Source: Zanthoxylum bungeanum (Eukaryota > Streptophyta > Magnoliopsida > Sapindales > Rutaceae). From it: 64,000 bases of DNA. Location: assembly GCA_019454045.1 (NCBI GenBank), contig SKCR01023428.1, positions 92,733 through 156,732 of the forward strand, in the 5' to 3' direction. Below the pieces are notes generated by a model. The model worked only from the letters and a program-made list of their open reading frames with translations, searched no databases and was not told where the DNA came from. Positions 33,673 through 45,970 of this stretch are shown here, piece by piece (the first letter of the stretch is position 1; every line of letters begins with the position of its first letter). A program made the translations under genes and the position numbers.

Positions 33673-36045
33673 CTAAATTAAGCATGAAATGGACTTAGGG
33701 TTTATATACTTTAATTTGGGATTTTGTGATCTTAGCATGATTTCTTCAAATTGATGATTTGGTTGAGCTTGGATGATGTTAAATTAGATTTGTGCATCTT
33801 TGGAACTGAGAAAATGAATTGGATATATTTTCCCTTAATTCCATATGCTTGGTCGAAAATGTGATGAACCCTAAACTCATGGTGATTTTGATTTTTAGAC
33901 CATTGGATGTGTTTAAAATGCTTGGATATATTGATTTGTGATTTAATTGTATTGAAATCAAATTTGATGAAAAAATATCCATATTGCCGTGAGCTATTGG
34001 AAGCATGTTGGGATTGATTTTGCTTCAATTATGTTGGACATGAATTGATAATGATTAAACATGATTAATTAATTAATTTTGGTGTTTTGGAAATGTTAAT
34101 TTAACTAATTAATTATGGCCATACACTTTAATTAAAAATTATGATATTTGGAATATTGTAATTTAATAAATTAGTCTTTAATTTGGAATTGGGCTATTGA
34201 TGTTATATTTGGGCCTTATGGGCTTGGTTGGGCCAAGTTGGTTTAGGACAATTGGATTGGATCCAAATTGGGCCTAAAACCATTCCATAAAGTTCAAATA
34301 TAATAAATGGGCCTTTTAAATTTAATTGGGCCTAATGGGCCGAAATTAATTTTATGGCAAATAGAGTGATTCCTTTATTGGGCCTTGGCATTTGGGTTTG
34401 ACCCATATTGGACAAATCCCATACCTTATGAATTAATTAAAAGCCCATTGGACTTTAATTAAATTGACATTGGATGTTAATTGGGCCTTTGAGACCCATT
34501 AAGATTGGATTTATAATCTAAGTCTAAAAGGCACATTAATAAAGTATAATTATTTAATTTGGAATTAAATAAGAATTAGTATGGAATACAAATTAAATCG
34601 GATTTAAAATTATAGTTCGATATAATTCAAGAATATGCACTTTGAGTACTTATTATTAAACGGTTGGACTCGCGCAAATCAAATCGTTGTTTGAACATTG
34701 GATGATCACTTAATTCAAAGATTAATTAATTGGATTAGATTGATTGAATAACATGCTTTGTGTGAATACATGGATGTATTGTATGAATAATGTATATCGG
34801 ATGGATATTAGATGGGTGAGGGCGATTTTGGAAATTGTTGTAATAAATTTAGAATTTATTAAATTGGACCTGCTTGTCCAGCCTTTATCTCTTGACTCTT
34901 TGTAATTCTCTTCTCACCAATTCCCCTCAATGTAATGAGGTTTCTTTAGAAGTATTATGTAATTGGGTAGAAGTAAGAATAATGCTAGCCGGGGAGAGGA
35001 AATGGAGAGATTTATTCTAGGAACAATTTGTTAAATATCCATCCGCATATCATTATTATTTTATCGTGCCTTATTATGCTTTTAGAATGCATGCTTAAGG
35101 GTGTATGATGAGACCTAATTAAAGATAATAAATTGGTTGCCAAATCGCGACAAAAACCTTCATTTCATATTAAGCGTTTTTCCTTCCATTGAGTGATTCT
35201 CTCTCAAGATCCAAGATTGGCATTGGTTTGTTGGCCAAAGTCAAGACCCTTGTCCATCGCGAATGTGTTTGAATCATGAAAGCTTTGTTCCATATCGTAC
35301 GTCTTGGGCAAGTTGTGATTTGTTGGCCAAAGTCAAGGTCACTTCTTGTTCATCGGCCTCGATTACGAAGCTTTCCCACTGTCAATGAGTCACGCTTAAC
35401 TGGTTTCATTAAGCTTGTTGAGCCAAAGCCAAGGCTTAGTTGATTCAAAGGAAAAAAGGTTAGGCAATATATTGGATATATTGGCATATATTGGATATAT
35501 GTTTCGGACATGGAGGTCCACCTACTGGATCTAGGAATTAGATGAGATCCAATTGATCTTAGAGATCTACCTAGTTAAGTTTCATACAACTTGTTGGCCA
35601 AAGTCAAGGTTGTTTGTTATTAACGAGATCTTATCCCACTAGGAAATTAGGTTTCCCAAGTACTCCATATAGGGTTAGAGGCTCACCGAAAAATAGTGGG
35701 AGGCAAGTATTAAATTTTCAATTTCGTTTAGATATTTGCCAATACGCGCTCATTTCATTTTTTGTCATTAATAATTTATATATATTAGTTAGACTAATAT
35801 TCAATTGTTGTTTTAATTAAACAGTTGGACTGCATTCAAACTACTTCATTTATAGTTGATTATATTATTGGATTATAGTCATCAATATATTTGAATTTAA
35901 CTAATCAAATTGTAGTTAATTATATAGTTAGACTATAGTAATCATTACATTAGATTGTACCCGAAATCGTTGATTGGATAGTTGGACTATAGCAATCAAG
36001 ATGACTTGAAAGATTAGCGTCAAAGGACATAATCCTAGGTGAAAA
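33673..36045 (+). other. Long untranslated leader with four TTGGCCAAAGTCAAGG-like motifs
   Basis: 2.4 kb between primer site and gag with no coding signature. It contains GTTGGCCAAAGTCAAG at 35230, 35322 and 35593 and a variant (GTTGAGCCAAAGCCAAGG) at 35417. The same motif set, in mirrored order and with similar spacing, stands in the related minus-strand element at about 61195, 61368, 61463 and 61554. Confidence 0.7.
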
Positions 36046-38770
36046 ATGTCTTTTACGGCTTTAATTTTCAGATTGGGAAATGAATGTCAGGATAGTCCTG
36101 GGAACTGAGAAGTTATTCTATTTGATAGAGAAACCTTTCGGGCATGAGCCCAGAGTTGAGCAAATAGTAAAGCATGAGCTTTGGAAGACTCATCGTGATG
36201 AAAACTTTAGTGCTCAATCTGTTATGCTTGCCGCAAAGACTCCTTAATTTCTTCGTCAGAACTAAGGATTAGATCCTTATAGTATGATATTGAAATTGAA
36301 GGATCTTCATAGATCTATTCTTGTTGGTTTCTAGATTAGGTCCCAAGATCATGAAATCAAGCACAAAAACGCATGAATACTCAAAGGAGAATGGCGGAAA
36401 CATACTCACAATGAATGGATCTTGCAACGCGATGAACACAAGTCTTCAAGCCTCTCAAACTCGCGGCAGTGAAGCTTCTCCATGCAGAGGACTGCTCGGT
36501 TTTGGCCCTTGTTGGTCCTCCAAGATTTGGCCATGGGAGACTCCATGGAAGCTCCAAGCTTCAAGCTCCAAAAATTGATTCCAAACTCATGTGTTTGTTT
36601 CCCTATCATCTTTTTATAACTCAAGTGTGTGCTAGCACTATATCTTCTTCTTTGCTTCTCTTCTACATTCGGTCAAACCCAAAAATGAGAGGAAGAAACG
36701 GCTCCAAGCCGTGAAGGAGAAGGAGGGAAAAAGAGAGAAAACGTGAATGGTTGAGAGAGAGAGAGAAAAGAAAAAAATGTAATAGGTTTTTTATATTTTC
36801 CAAAAATTAATAAAACCATCTACCAAATTCTTTTTACTTTCCAAAAAGCAAAAGTCAAAAAGCAAAAGCCCATTAAATGCTTTTCAACTACCACATCAAT
36901 CACTCAAATCAATCAATCAAATTGTCACATCACTCAAAGTGACATGTGATTTGACGCTTGATGTGACTAATGATTTGACGCTTGATTTGACTTGCGTGCC
37001 GCACTCAAATTCGAAATGCGAATGCACTCGCAAATAATCCCGGGCTCGGGTTCGCTAATTCCAAATTAACAAATTTTCCGTTGCGACGCAATTAAATGAT
37101 TACGCCTAGCGAAATCACTATTCACGTCCCTAACGAATTAATTATAAATTAATTCGTTCGCCCGAATTAAAATCTAATTTCAATTCCGCGTCGAAATCCA
37201 ATTTCGTATAATATATCAAATATATTATTTTATCAATTAATTCCAAATTAATCGTTCTCTCTCTTTAATTAATATTTTATCCCAGATAAAATATCTCCGT
37301 AATTAATCCCAGATCAATTTTCTCTCTCTTCTAATTTATCCCAGATTAATTAAAGTGCGAGTCATACATAATCGGTGAATCTTCGGGAAGCGACCCATGA
37401 GATCCCCGGATATGTTGGCAGTAAATTCAGTCGTCGGACTATCCGAACACGTAAGTACCTCGTACTACGTTTATACCGATTTACAAGACAAGGTTGGCTT
37501 CTAGCAAAGCGCCATGTCTACCCAATTCTCCAGAAATATCCTTATAGGAATATGTGATCTATATCAAGCGTAGTATACCGTAGTATTGTGTATGTCGATC
37601 CAGTATCGGATGTTCACGTGCTAGGCCTGGGGCTGGAATTGTGTCTTCCCCGTACGAAGCACATATCAGATTTCTGGCAACTAGTCTCTTTAATCGGATA
37701 TACATGACCTTGTCATAATATCCCGATAGCTCGAGCATTTAAGAGAACGAGTTCCGTATCCTATGTGACCATCATCTCCATATGACTGGAGTGATACTTC
37801 CGTCTTAACATCACACCTAACACACTATGATTCTCAATATGCCCAGCATTGGCGTACACAGAACCTATTAAAGCCCTGGATGACCTCAACCAAAGTATAT
37901 TGATTGTCGTAAGTAAAGCGGTGCAAGTCTCAGGTTAAGACCAAATACACCTACCCTGATTGCAGACTCCCATAGACACATAGTCATACTACCAATGAGA
38001 TTCTGCGGGGGTCTATCCAGAGCGAAGCTGTTTCCCATACCATCGGTAAAACACAACCTCCTATTACACTTGCATGAGTATCCTATACCCAAATATATGA
38101 GAACTATGTTGTTGTGCCCTCACAACGTGCACAAGTGTAATACTAGTCTTTTACGTATTTATCGATGTCCAATCTCGATAATACTCTGACTAGGGATATT
38201 TAATGTTTTATCCTTCGTGGACTAATACTGTCTCATATCATTCTCCGTCCAGGAACAAATCATAGGGACCTCCTATCATTTATACATCTAGGTGATCTAA
38301 TCACAAATGATAAAGAGCGCAATCTCCTTTGTCACATAGTTAATTTGTACAACAACACCGTGATCTGTACAAATAGTGACGTTATGGGTCATAATTGTCC
38401 AACAATTCTTAGATCTTAGAAGTACTGATTGCAAAATATAACTCTTGGAGAGTTAATGGCTATGCTCAACGAGACAAATCCTGAGCTTGCAAAAGGGCAA
38501 GAAGTGCAAGGTGCATCTTACTTCTACATCCCAGAAGGTCTAGGCTTGGCCGAAGACTTCTATGGATGTGAAAAGGGGCAAAAGTAAAATCGTCATAGTC
38601 TTCTTGGAAGAAAAATGACATATCCCAAGATGTCTGCCTAAACTGTGGCAAACGGGGTCACTGGAAGTGTGACTGCCGTATGGACAAGGCAGACATGAAG
38701 GAAGTGAAGACGGACAAGGGTCCGGCTTCAGGTATGTTTTTTATAAACATGTCCACTGCTGGTTTTAAAA
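36046..38770 (+). pseudogene. gag of the 11.9-kb copia element, split by a solo LTR
   Basis: The ATG at 36046 and a one-base shift lead to DWEMNVRIVLGTEKLFYLIE, the copia gag start, then HELWKTHRDENFSAQSVMLA. The gene is interrupted at 36321/38405 by a solo LTR with target duplication ATTCT. After it come ITLGELMAMLNETNPE and the zinc knuckle CLNCGKRGHWKCDC at about 38632-38673, with intact CX2CX4HX4C spacing. Stops and shifts are frequent. Confidence 0.8.
36322..38404 (-). mobile_element. Solo LTR (minus) of a related copia inside gag
   Basis: It starts TGTTGGTTTCTAG and ends ATTGTCCAACA; flanked by the perfect duplication ATTCT (36317-36321 and 38405-38409). Reversed, it starts TGTTGGACAATTATGACCC like its host element's own LTR, but it is closer to the LTR at 63277 (GGTCCCAAGATCA near the start of both). 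2,083 bp, no internal sequence. A TCTCTCTC stretch and two TTAATTCC-rich blocks lie in the U3. Confidence 0.93.
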
Positions 38771-41640
38771 TTGGATTTTAGATATCAGATATGGAACATA
38801 AATATATGTACTGATGTGCGGGATCTGCTGATTAGCAGGAGACTGACTTCAGATGAGATCGACATACGAGTCGGAAACGGGACGAGAGTTGCTGTTTTGG
38901 CCATAGAAACCTAATTTTTGGAACTGTCATTTGGGCATGTACTTAAATTAGGAGACTGTTATAATGTATCTAGTTTGACTAGGAATATTATCTCTATATC
39001 TAGTTTAACACGTTGCAGGTATGCCTTTATGTTCATGAACACTAAATGTTTTGTTTATAAAGATGATATTGAGATAATCACATTAGATGTGAATAAAAGA
39101 ATTTATATTTAGAATATAAATGAATCTCAAACATATAATATGACAAACAAAAGCTCAAAATGAATAAATCTGTTGAGACTTAAAAGTGGCATTGTTGTCT
39201 GGGACACATTAAACAAGATTCGTATATCCACACTTTCGAAGAGTGGATACTAGGAAAGATTTGATTCTAATTCAAATGATGTCTATGAATCTAGTTTATT
39301 AGGCAAAGTGCCTAGAACACCTTTTACTAGGTAAAAGTGCAAGTGCCACCAAGTTGTTAGCCCTCGTTCATGGTGACATATGTGGGCCCATGTCTAGCTA
39401 GGCTAGAGGTGGTTATTTGTACTTCGTAACCTTTATGGATGTTGCATCGCGTTATGGTTATGTGTATCTTATGACACACAAATCAGAAACTTTTGATGAA
39501 TTCAAAGAGTTTCGACACGAAGTAGAAAAATAGAATGGTAAAAGTATTAAAAACATTACGGTTACACCATAGTGTAAAATACTTAAAGATATGAGTTTCA
39601 AGATTACTTGAAAGAGTATGATATTCTTTCACTTTAGACTCCTCCCGGGACATCTCAAATTGACAGTGTGTCTGATAAGAGAAACCAAACTTTGTTGGAC
39701 ATGGTAAGATTGATGATGAGTCGCTCTGAGATACCAATTTCCTTCTAAGGATACAGATATAAACAGTGCAATACTTATTTTGAATAAGGTTCCATGAAAA
39801 TCTGTTAGACAGACTTCATATTAGATATGAACAGGAAAGAAACCGAGTTTTCTCATTCCTGAAGATTTGGGAATGCTGGCATACGTTTAGATGATACCAA
39901 ACTAGAACCCAAATCGGATAAGTGCCTAATTTATGGGTTGTCCTAGGGAAACCAAAGTATAGTACTTATACAACTCACAAGAGAACAATGTAATTGTTGC
40001 TCTCCATGCGGTTTTCCTAAGAGGAATACCTATATGTAGTGGTAAGTGGGAGTAAAGTAAAACCCGATGAAAATCAGAGCAATACTGTTCCAGGAACCGA
40101 TTCCATAACGGAACGCAAACAGTTCATCAGGGATGAAACTGTATCACAATCTTCGAATACACAAGAACCGCGTAAGTCGGAGAGAGTCATAAAACAACCT
40201 GGGAGGTATGGGTTTCTGATCTCATATTATGTAGATGTCAATCTTATTGAGGAAGACGAACCGACTACGTATGAGGATGTGATACAAGGTATCGACTCCT
40301 TTTATGGAAAATTTCCATGAAGTCCAAAATAGATTCAATGTATACCAACCAAGTTTGCACATTGGTTGATGTACCAGAAGACATTGTGCCTATTGGTACT
40401 AAATGAGTCTTCAAGGAAGACAAACATAGATGGCAACATACAAATGTACACAGCTAGGCTTGTAATGAAAAAGGTATCGTCATCAACATGGTGTCGATTA
40501 TGACAAAACCTTTTATCTGTTGCCATGATTAAATCCATTCGGATAATGCTTGCTAATGCTACATGTTTCATTTATGAAATGTAGCAGCTGAACATCAAAA
40601 TCGCTTTCCTTAAACGGAAACCTTTTGGAGGATGTTTATATACAACTTGACGGTTTTGTTGTACCAAAAATAAGCAAACAAGGTTTGTAAGTTAAATCGA
40701 TCCATTTATGGATTCAAGCAAGCATAGCGTTCTTGGAACCAACATTTTGATGAGATCATAATGGTGTATGATTTCATTCAAAAAACGAATATCATTCTTG
40801 TGTATATAAGAAGGTTAGTGGGAGCGCCCTGATAATAAATGTCCTATAAGTTGATGATGTATTTCTTTTTTAGCAATAACATTCCCATAAAATAATCGGT
40901 GAAAGCTTTTCTTTCATTAAAATTCTCCATAGAATACCTGGGAGAGCAGGCTTAATTCTAGGAATAAAGATATACTGGATAGATCTAGAAAGCTGCTGAC
41001 AACCCTCCCAGAGTTTGTACGTTTTTGAAATGTATGTGACTTGATGTCTCATATGCTTTGAGCATATGTAAACGCTATAAGGACAATCCAGGTGATGGTC
41101 ACTGGGTTGATGTAAAGAACATCCTTGAGTATCTTAGACAAACTAATGACGCTTTCTTAATTTATGAAGAATGAGAACTTGAGGTGACTAGGTTCACCGC
41201 TGCAAGTTTCCAAACCGACAAAGACGACTTTAAGTCGAAATAAGGGTATACATTTAGTTTGAATAACGGAACAGTGAGCTGGAAATCTTCCAAGCAAGAT
41301 AATGTTGCCGAATAAATAATAAAAGCAGAACATTGCTGCAGCTAGGCAGTAATATAAGCATTTTGGATCTATATAATCCTAATTGGATTAGGAGTAGTTC
41401 TGTTAGCAGCTGAGCTAGGCTACAACACAGGCTAAGGAACCACAGTCTCATCAATGATCCAAGTATGTACTTCGAATAATTCATCTGATTCGTCGGATCA
41501 TAAATCATGGCGATGTGATGATCGAATAAAAACACATCAGATGATAACCTTGCAAATCCGCTGACGAAAGCTGTTTCTCAGTAGATGTTTGAGCAACTCG
41601 TACATAGTTCATGTGTAGGACACTTGAGTGATTGGCTATA
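38771..41640 (+). pseudogene. pol of the 11.9-kb copia element, heavily decayed
   Basis: In scattered frames: RLTSDEIDIRVGNGTRVAVL and FGHVLKLGDCYNVSSLTRN (protease end, 38830-38980), a hydrophobic KCHQVVSPRSW-like integrase piece near 39350, the linker EPRKSERVIKQPGRYGFLI (40160-40225), RT pieces YTARLV, MIKSIRIMLANATCF and IKIAFLK (40440-40620), and RNase H TFSLNNGTVSWKSSKQDN (41245-41305). The integrase catalytic core is barely recognisable and the RT active site is not. No product is expected. The family is Angela/Tork-like by the RT phrase AMIKSIRIMLA. Confidence 0.8.
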
Positions 41641-41644
41641 GGCC

Positions 41645-41654
41645 AAGTGGGAGA
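41645..41654 (+). other. Polypurine tract of the 11.9-kb copia element
   Basis: AAGTGGGAGA directly before the 3' LTR start at 41656. Confidence 0.88.
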
Positions 41655-41655
41655 T

Positions 41656-43586
41656 TGTTGGACAATTATGACCCATAACATTACTATTTGTACAGAACAT
41701 TGTGTTGTTGTACAAATAAACTATGTGACAAAGGAAATTGCTATTTTATCATTTGTAATTGGATTACCGGGATATATAAATGATAAAAGTCCATATGATT
41801 AGTACTCGATTAATAAGATATGAGATAGTATTAATCCACGTAAGGTTTAATCATTAAAAATCCCTAGTCGTAGTATTATCGAGACTGGACATCGATAATG
41901 CGGAATAGACTAGTATTACACTTGTTCGTGTTATGGAAGCGTAACGACATAGTTCTCATATATTTGGGTATTGGATACTCATGCAAGTGTAATATGAGGT
42001 TCTGTTTACCGATGGTATGGAAACAGCTTCACTCTGGATAGACCCCTCAGAATCCCATTGGTAGTATGACTATGTGTCTTTGGGAATCCGAATCAGGGTA
42101 TGTGTATTTGGTCTTAACCTGAGACTTGCATCGCTAATACTTGCGACAATCAATATACTTTGGTTTCTGTCATCCGGGGCTTTAACAGGTTTTGTATACG
42201 CCTCTTCTAGGTATACTGAGAATCGTAGTGTATTGGGTGTGATTTCAAGATGGAAGTATCACTTCAGTCATATGGAGATGATGATAATGTAAGATACCAA
42301 CTGGTACTCTTATGTACTGCAGTCATCAGGATAATATGACTAGGTCATGATTATCCGATTATAGAGACTAGTTACTAGAGATCCGATATATGCTTCGTAC
42401 GGGGCATACATAATTCCAGCCCTGGGCCTATCATATTATATTGATACTGGATCGTTATACGCAATACTACGTATACTACGACTGACAAAGATTATATATT
42501 CCTTAAAGAATATTTCTGGAGAATTGGGTAGGCATAGTGATTTGCTATAAGCCAACCATGTCTTGTAAATCGGTAAGAACGTGTTATTGGGTACGCACGT
42601 ATTCAAATAGTCCGACGACCGGATTTATTGCCAACATATCCAGGGGTCTCATGGGTCGCTTCCCGAAGATTCACCGATGACGTATGACTCGAGCGTAATT
42701 AATCTAGGATTAATTATGAGAGAGAGAAAATTAATCTAGGATTAATTATGGCGAGAATTTATCTGGGATAAAATTTGATTAGAAGAGAGAGAACGATTAA
42801 TTTGGAATTAATCGAATAAAATAATATATTCGATATATTAAATGAAATTGGATTTCAAAGCGGAATTAAAATTGGATTTTAATTCGGAATTCGTGAGCGA
42901 CTTTCGTAATAATTTTGCGAAGCATTATTATTTAATTAAATTTGATTTAATTAAGTCGCAACGAAAAATTTGTTAATTCGGAATTAACGGACCCGAGCCC
43001 GAAATGTGTTTAGCGGGCCCACTCGGATTTTGAATTTAAGTTGGGCCCACAAGTCACATCACTAGTCAACGTTGTTTACCGTTTGGTTGATGGAAGTTGG
43101 TGGTTGGTGGAAGCTTGTAAAACACACAAGCTTACTTTATGTCATTTGGAATGGCTTTTAACAACTTTAATTTTTGGTAATATGTAATTGATTTTTGAAT
43201 TACAATTACACAAGTAACAAATACACATCTCTCTCTCTCCCTAAGATTTGGCCGAAACCTCCTCTCTCTCGTTCTTCAAAAATGGCGTGAACCTAGGGTT
43301 CATGGGTGATGATTTTGTTTCAAAATCTTGCATGCTAGCACATCAATGAAGTCATTCAAAGGTGTTAGGGAAACCTTTCCCTTTGAGTTTGGAATTCAAA
43401 GTTCTAGCTTGGAGCTCAACATACAATCAAAGAGGAGCTTGGAGCACTACACAAAGGAGCAAAATTTTTTAAATCCTACATCCTCATTGCCGATCAATGT
43501 GAGTACTTTTTCCACAACTTACTTTGATTATTCACACAAATTTTATGCTTGATTGATCATAGGCATGTTCTTAGAGAACACTAACA
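41656..43586 (+). repeat. 3' LTR of the 11.9-kb copia element
   Basis: 1,931 bp, same ends as the 5' LTR. Small deletions and roughly one difference in 20-25 bases by eye over the first 180 bp. Confidence 0.93.
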
Positions 43587-43591
43587 GTAAC

Positions 43592-43711
43592 ATCTCCCTA
43601 AAAAGATGATATTTCCTCTCTATATGCTTCCCTCTATTTTGGCTTCTTGGTTATTTATTATCATAATAAAGTGTGATGGTATATCTATATATGGAAGAAC
43701 TTCCAGATCTG
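43592..43711 (-). pseudogene. Copia RNase H remnant (minus), second part
   Basis: Continues 31577-31703 across the insertion. Reversed it encodes DLEVLPYIDIPS, then in shifting frames EAKIEG and KHIERKYHLF, which match the corresponding part of the element at position 1. It ends where the Athila LTR begins. Confidence 0.75.
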
Positions 43712-45838
43712 TGATGAGTGGTAAATCTATCACTATTTCCCACTCATTTAACCTAATATTTTGTATAGTTTCTTGAGTCTTGTGAATATTTTGATGTGTT
43801 TTGTGTTATTTTGTAGATAAATAAAGTTTCAGGACATTCTGGAGGTGATTTGGGGCAACACAGGAAAAATTGGAAAAAAGGGCATTTCGGTAATTTTAGC
43901 GCATCGCGACGCGCAAGCCATTGGCGTCGCGACGCCTAACGTGTACCAGAGCAGCTAACGTGCGCCGGTTCAACGGGTCAGAATTTGAGAAGGTTGACTT
44001 TGCTAACATGCGCCATGCCACGTGTCACCATCACAGCCGATATGCTAATGTGCGCCGTGCCACGTGTCATCATCCTACGGTGCCGACAATTACTATTTCC
44101 ACATGTGCCACGTGTCATCCTACGTGTCGCCACGTCGTCCGGTCAACGAGTCAACTCTTCCACGTGTCTTGCCATGTCATCATCCACGTCAACAGGTCAA
44201 CCGAGTCAACATGCCACGTCATCATCAGCCAATCACGCCGTGACATGGGTCGCAATCCTACGGTGCCGACAATTGATCTCAGCCGCCTTGCCACGTCAGC
44301 GCCACGTCAGTATAATAATTGAGCTCTTAGTAGCCTCGCCACGTGTCGCCTTATCCTCTTATCCGAATCACCACGTGTCAAGCCGAGAACATGCCACGAC
44401 TCACTGTTCCAGCGTCGCGACGCAAAGGCTCTAGCGTCGCGACGCCCGAAGCTTATTCGCGCCTATAAATTGAGTTCGAGATTTCAGATTTTTTGTACCA
44501 TTCTCTCCCATTTCTTTGATGTAAATAGGAGTTCTTCTCTCTCTAAGTTTCGTTTTAATTTTAGTTTTTAGTTTTGTAATAATTTTAATTACGTTGTTGT
44601 AAATAGTAATTTACTTTCTTACTTTTTATAGTTTTTACTATTCATCATGATGAGGTAACTTCCCCAGCTAGGGTGAAATGTAATTCTTTTACTATTGCTA
44701 TTTAGATTAATCTCCCTTAAAAATAATATATTCACTATTTAAAATTTGACTTAAAAAGGATACCGCTATAATGGTCGGTTGGTAATTTAATTTTAATCTG
44801 GTTTAAACCTGACTAATCAAGGATACCGCCAGATTGGTCGGTTGGTAATTTAATCTTGGTTCCGCCTTTATGGCTGGTTACAGACAAATATTACCACCTT
44901 AATGGCTGGTTGGACTTAATTTGACTTAATCAGAATACCGCCAGATTAGTCGGTTGGTAATATTATCACAAGTTTATATATTATTTTATGGGAGATATCT
45001 AAAATAGTAGTAGTAAAAGTAATTCCTTTTACCTTAGCATTTATTTTATTGTAATTTACCTTTCAGTATTTACTTTACCGCAATTACTTTTCAGCATTTT
45101 ATGTCTTTTATTTTACCAGCCCTAGCTATGTGTCGTTACTAAATTAGTATCTAGGGTTGTGATGAATTTTAATATCACAGGTTTATAAGGGGTTAGATTA
45201 TAGTTTGGGTAATATAAAGATTTATTTATTGAGTCTTAATCTTAATACTTTTTAATTAACTGGCCATTAATTAAATTGACTAGGTAAACTTAAAATGAAC
45301 TAGACATAGGGTTTTTAAGTTTAAGACCTCAGACTCAATAGCCCATGATCTTCCTTGAGGATAGATAACCCTTTAATAGATTTCCTTACAGGATATGAAT
45401 ATACCTGTCGGGCGGGGGTAGCCATAATTGGAACTTAATCTTAATGAATCTAGGTAATTTGGTTGACATAGACATATGGTTCAATTGGATTATATAGGTA
45501 TTTGTAATTGACCATCGGAAGAGGCTTTTACATAATTTAGTGTTCCAGGTTAATAAATCAATATTTTACCCAACTATAAGATTACCACTTCATCTTTAAA
45601 ATGATATTAAAGAAATCACAACCCTAGATAGTTTTTAATATTGAATTTTCTCAAAATCTACTTTCGAACAATTTTATTTACTTGTCTTTAAATCAATTAA
45701 ACAACTTGTTAGATACTAGTAATCATTTAACCTCGTAAAATTAATAGCTTAGGTATTAAGTCCTCGTGGGATCGATACTTTTTATACTACTTGAACGATA
45801 CGTACGCTTGCATTATACGTGTGTGTTTACGCCGGTCA
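43712..45838 (+). repeat. 5' LTR of the Athila-type element
   Basis: Starts TGATGAGTGG, ends GCCGGTCA, about 2.1 kb. U3 contains a dense cluster of ACGT motifs between GCGTCGCGACGC palindromes. The TATA box CTATAAAT is at 44463-44470. Downstream are repeated ACCGCCAGATTGGTCGGTTGG-like units (44757-44965). The long frame overlapping 43921-44434 is not a gene, being simply GC-rich U3. Confidence 0.88.
43923..44446 (+). promoter_or_regulatory. U3 cluster of ACGT (G-box/ABRE-like) elements
   Basis: At least a dozen ACGT cores, many as CCACGTGTC or CCACGTCA, with several GTCAAC (W-box-type) motifs, lie within 500 bases. Palindromes GGCGTCGCGACGCC (43923-43936) and AGCGTCGCGACGC (44411 and 44432) flank the cluster. 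The TATA box follows 20-60 bases later. bZIP or bHLH factors bind such motifs in plants. The 3' LTR repeats the arrangement at about 54515-55030. Confidence 0.75.
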
Positions 45839-45842
45839 AGTT

Positions 45843-45861
45843 TTTGGCGCCGTTGCCGGGG
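45843..45861 (+). other. Primer binding site, GGCGCC type
   Basis: TTGGCGCCGTTGCCGGGGA, a few bases after the LTR. This is the standard primer site of Athila elements. Confidence 0.88.
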
Positions 45862-45970
45862 ACTTATTTATCTTTTACTATTAGTTTAGGGGTTAGATAT
45901 CTTTACTTGTATCTAATTTCTTTTTACTTATTATTTTTGTTTTCTTGTGTTTCAGGTTCTCAGAAACTTC

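Larger units (their letters stand above)
31704..43591 (+). mobile_element. Full-length copia retrotransposon, 11.9 kb with target duplication
   Basis: LTRs at 31709-33659 and 41656-43586 begin TGTTGGACAATTATGACCC and end CACTAACA. The target duplication GTAAC is at 31704-31708 and 43587-43591. Without the nested solo LTR the interior is about 5.9 kb, the same as in the related element at 57357-63276. The two LTRs differ at several percent of positions by eye, so the insertion is old. Gag and pol are full of stops and frameshifts. The target was an older copia RNase H on the minus strand. Confidence 0.95.

Noticed and set aside
43921..44434. Overlapping plus-strand frames of 133 and 149 codons (and 114/108 at 54552-54903)
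   Set aside because: They lie in the GC-rich U3 of both Athila LTRs, are upstream of the TATA box and encode His/Thr/Cys-rich nonsense driven by CCACGT repeats.
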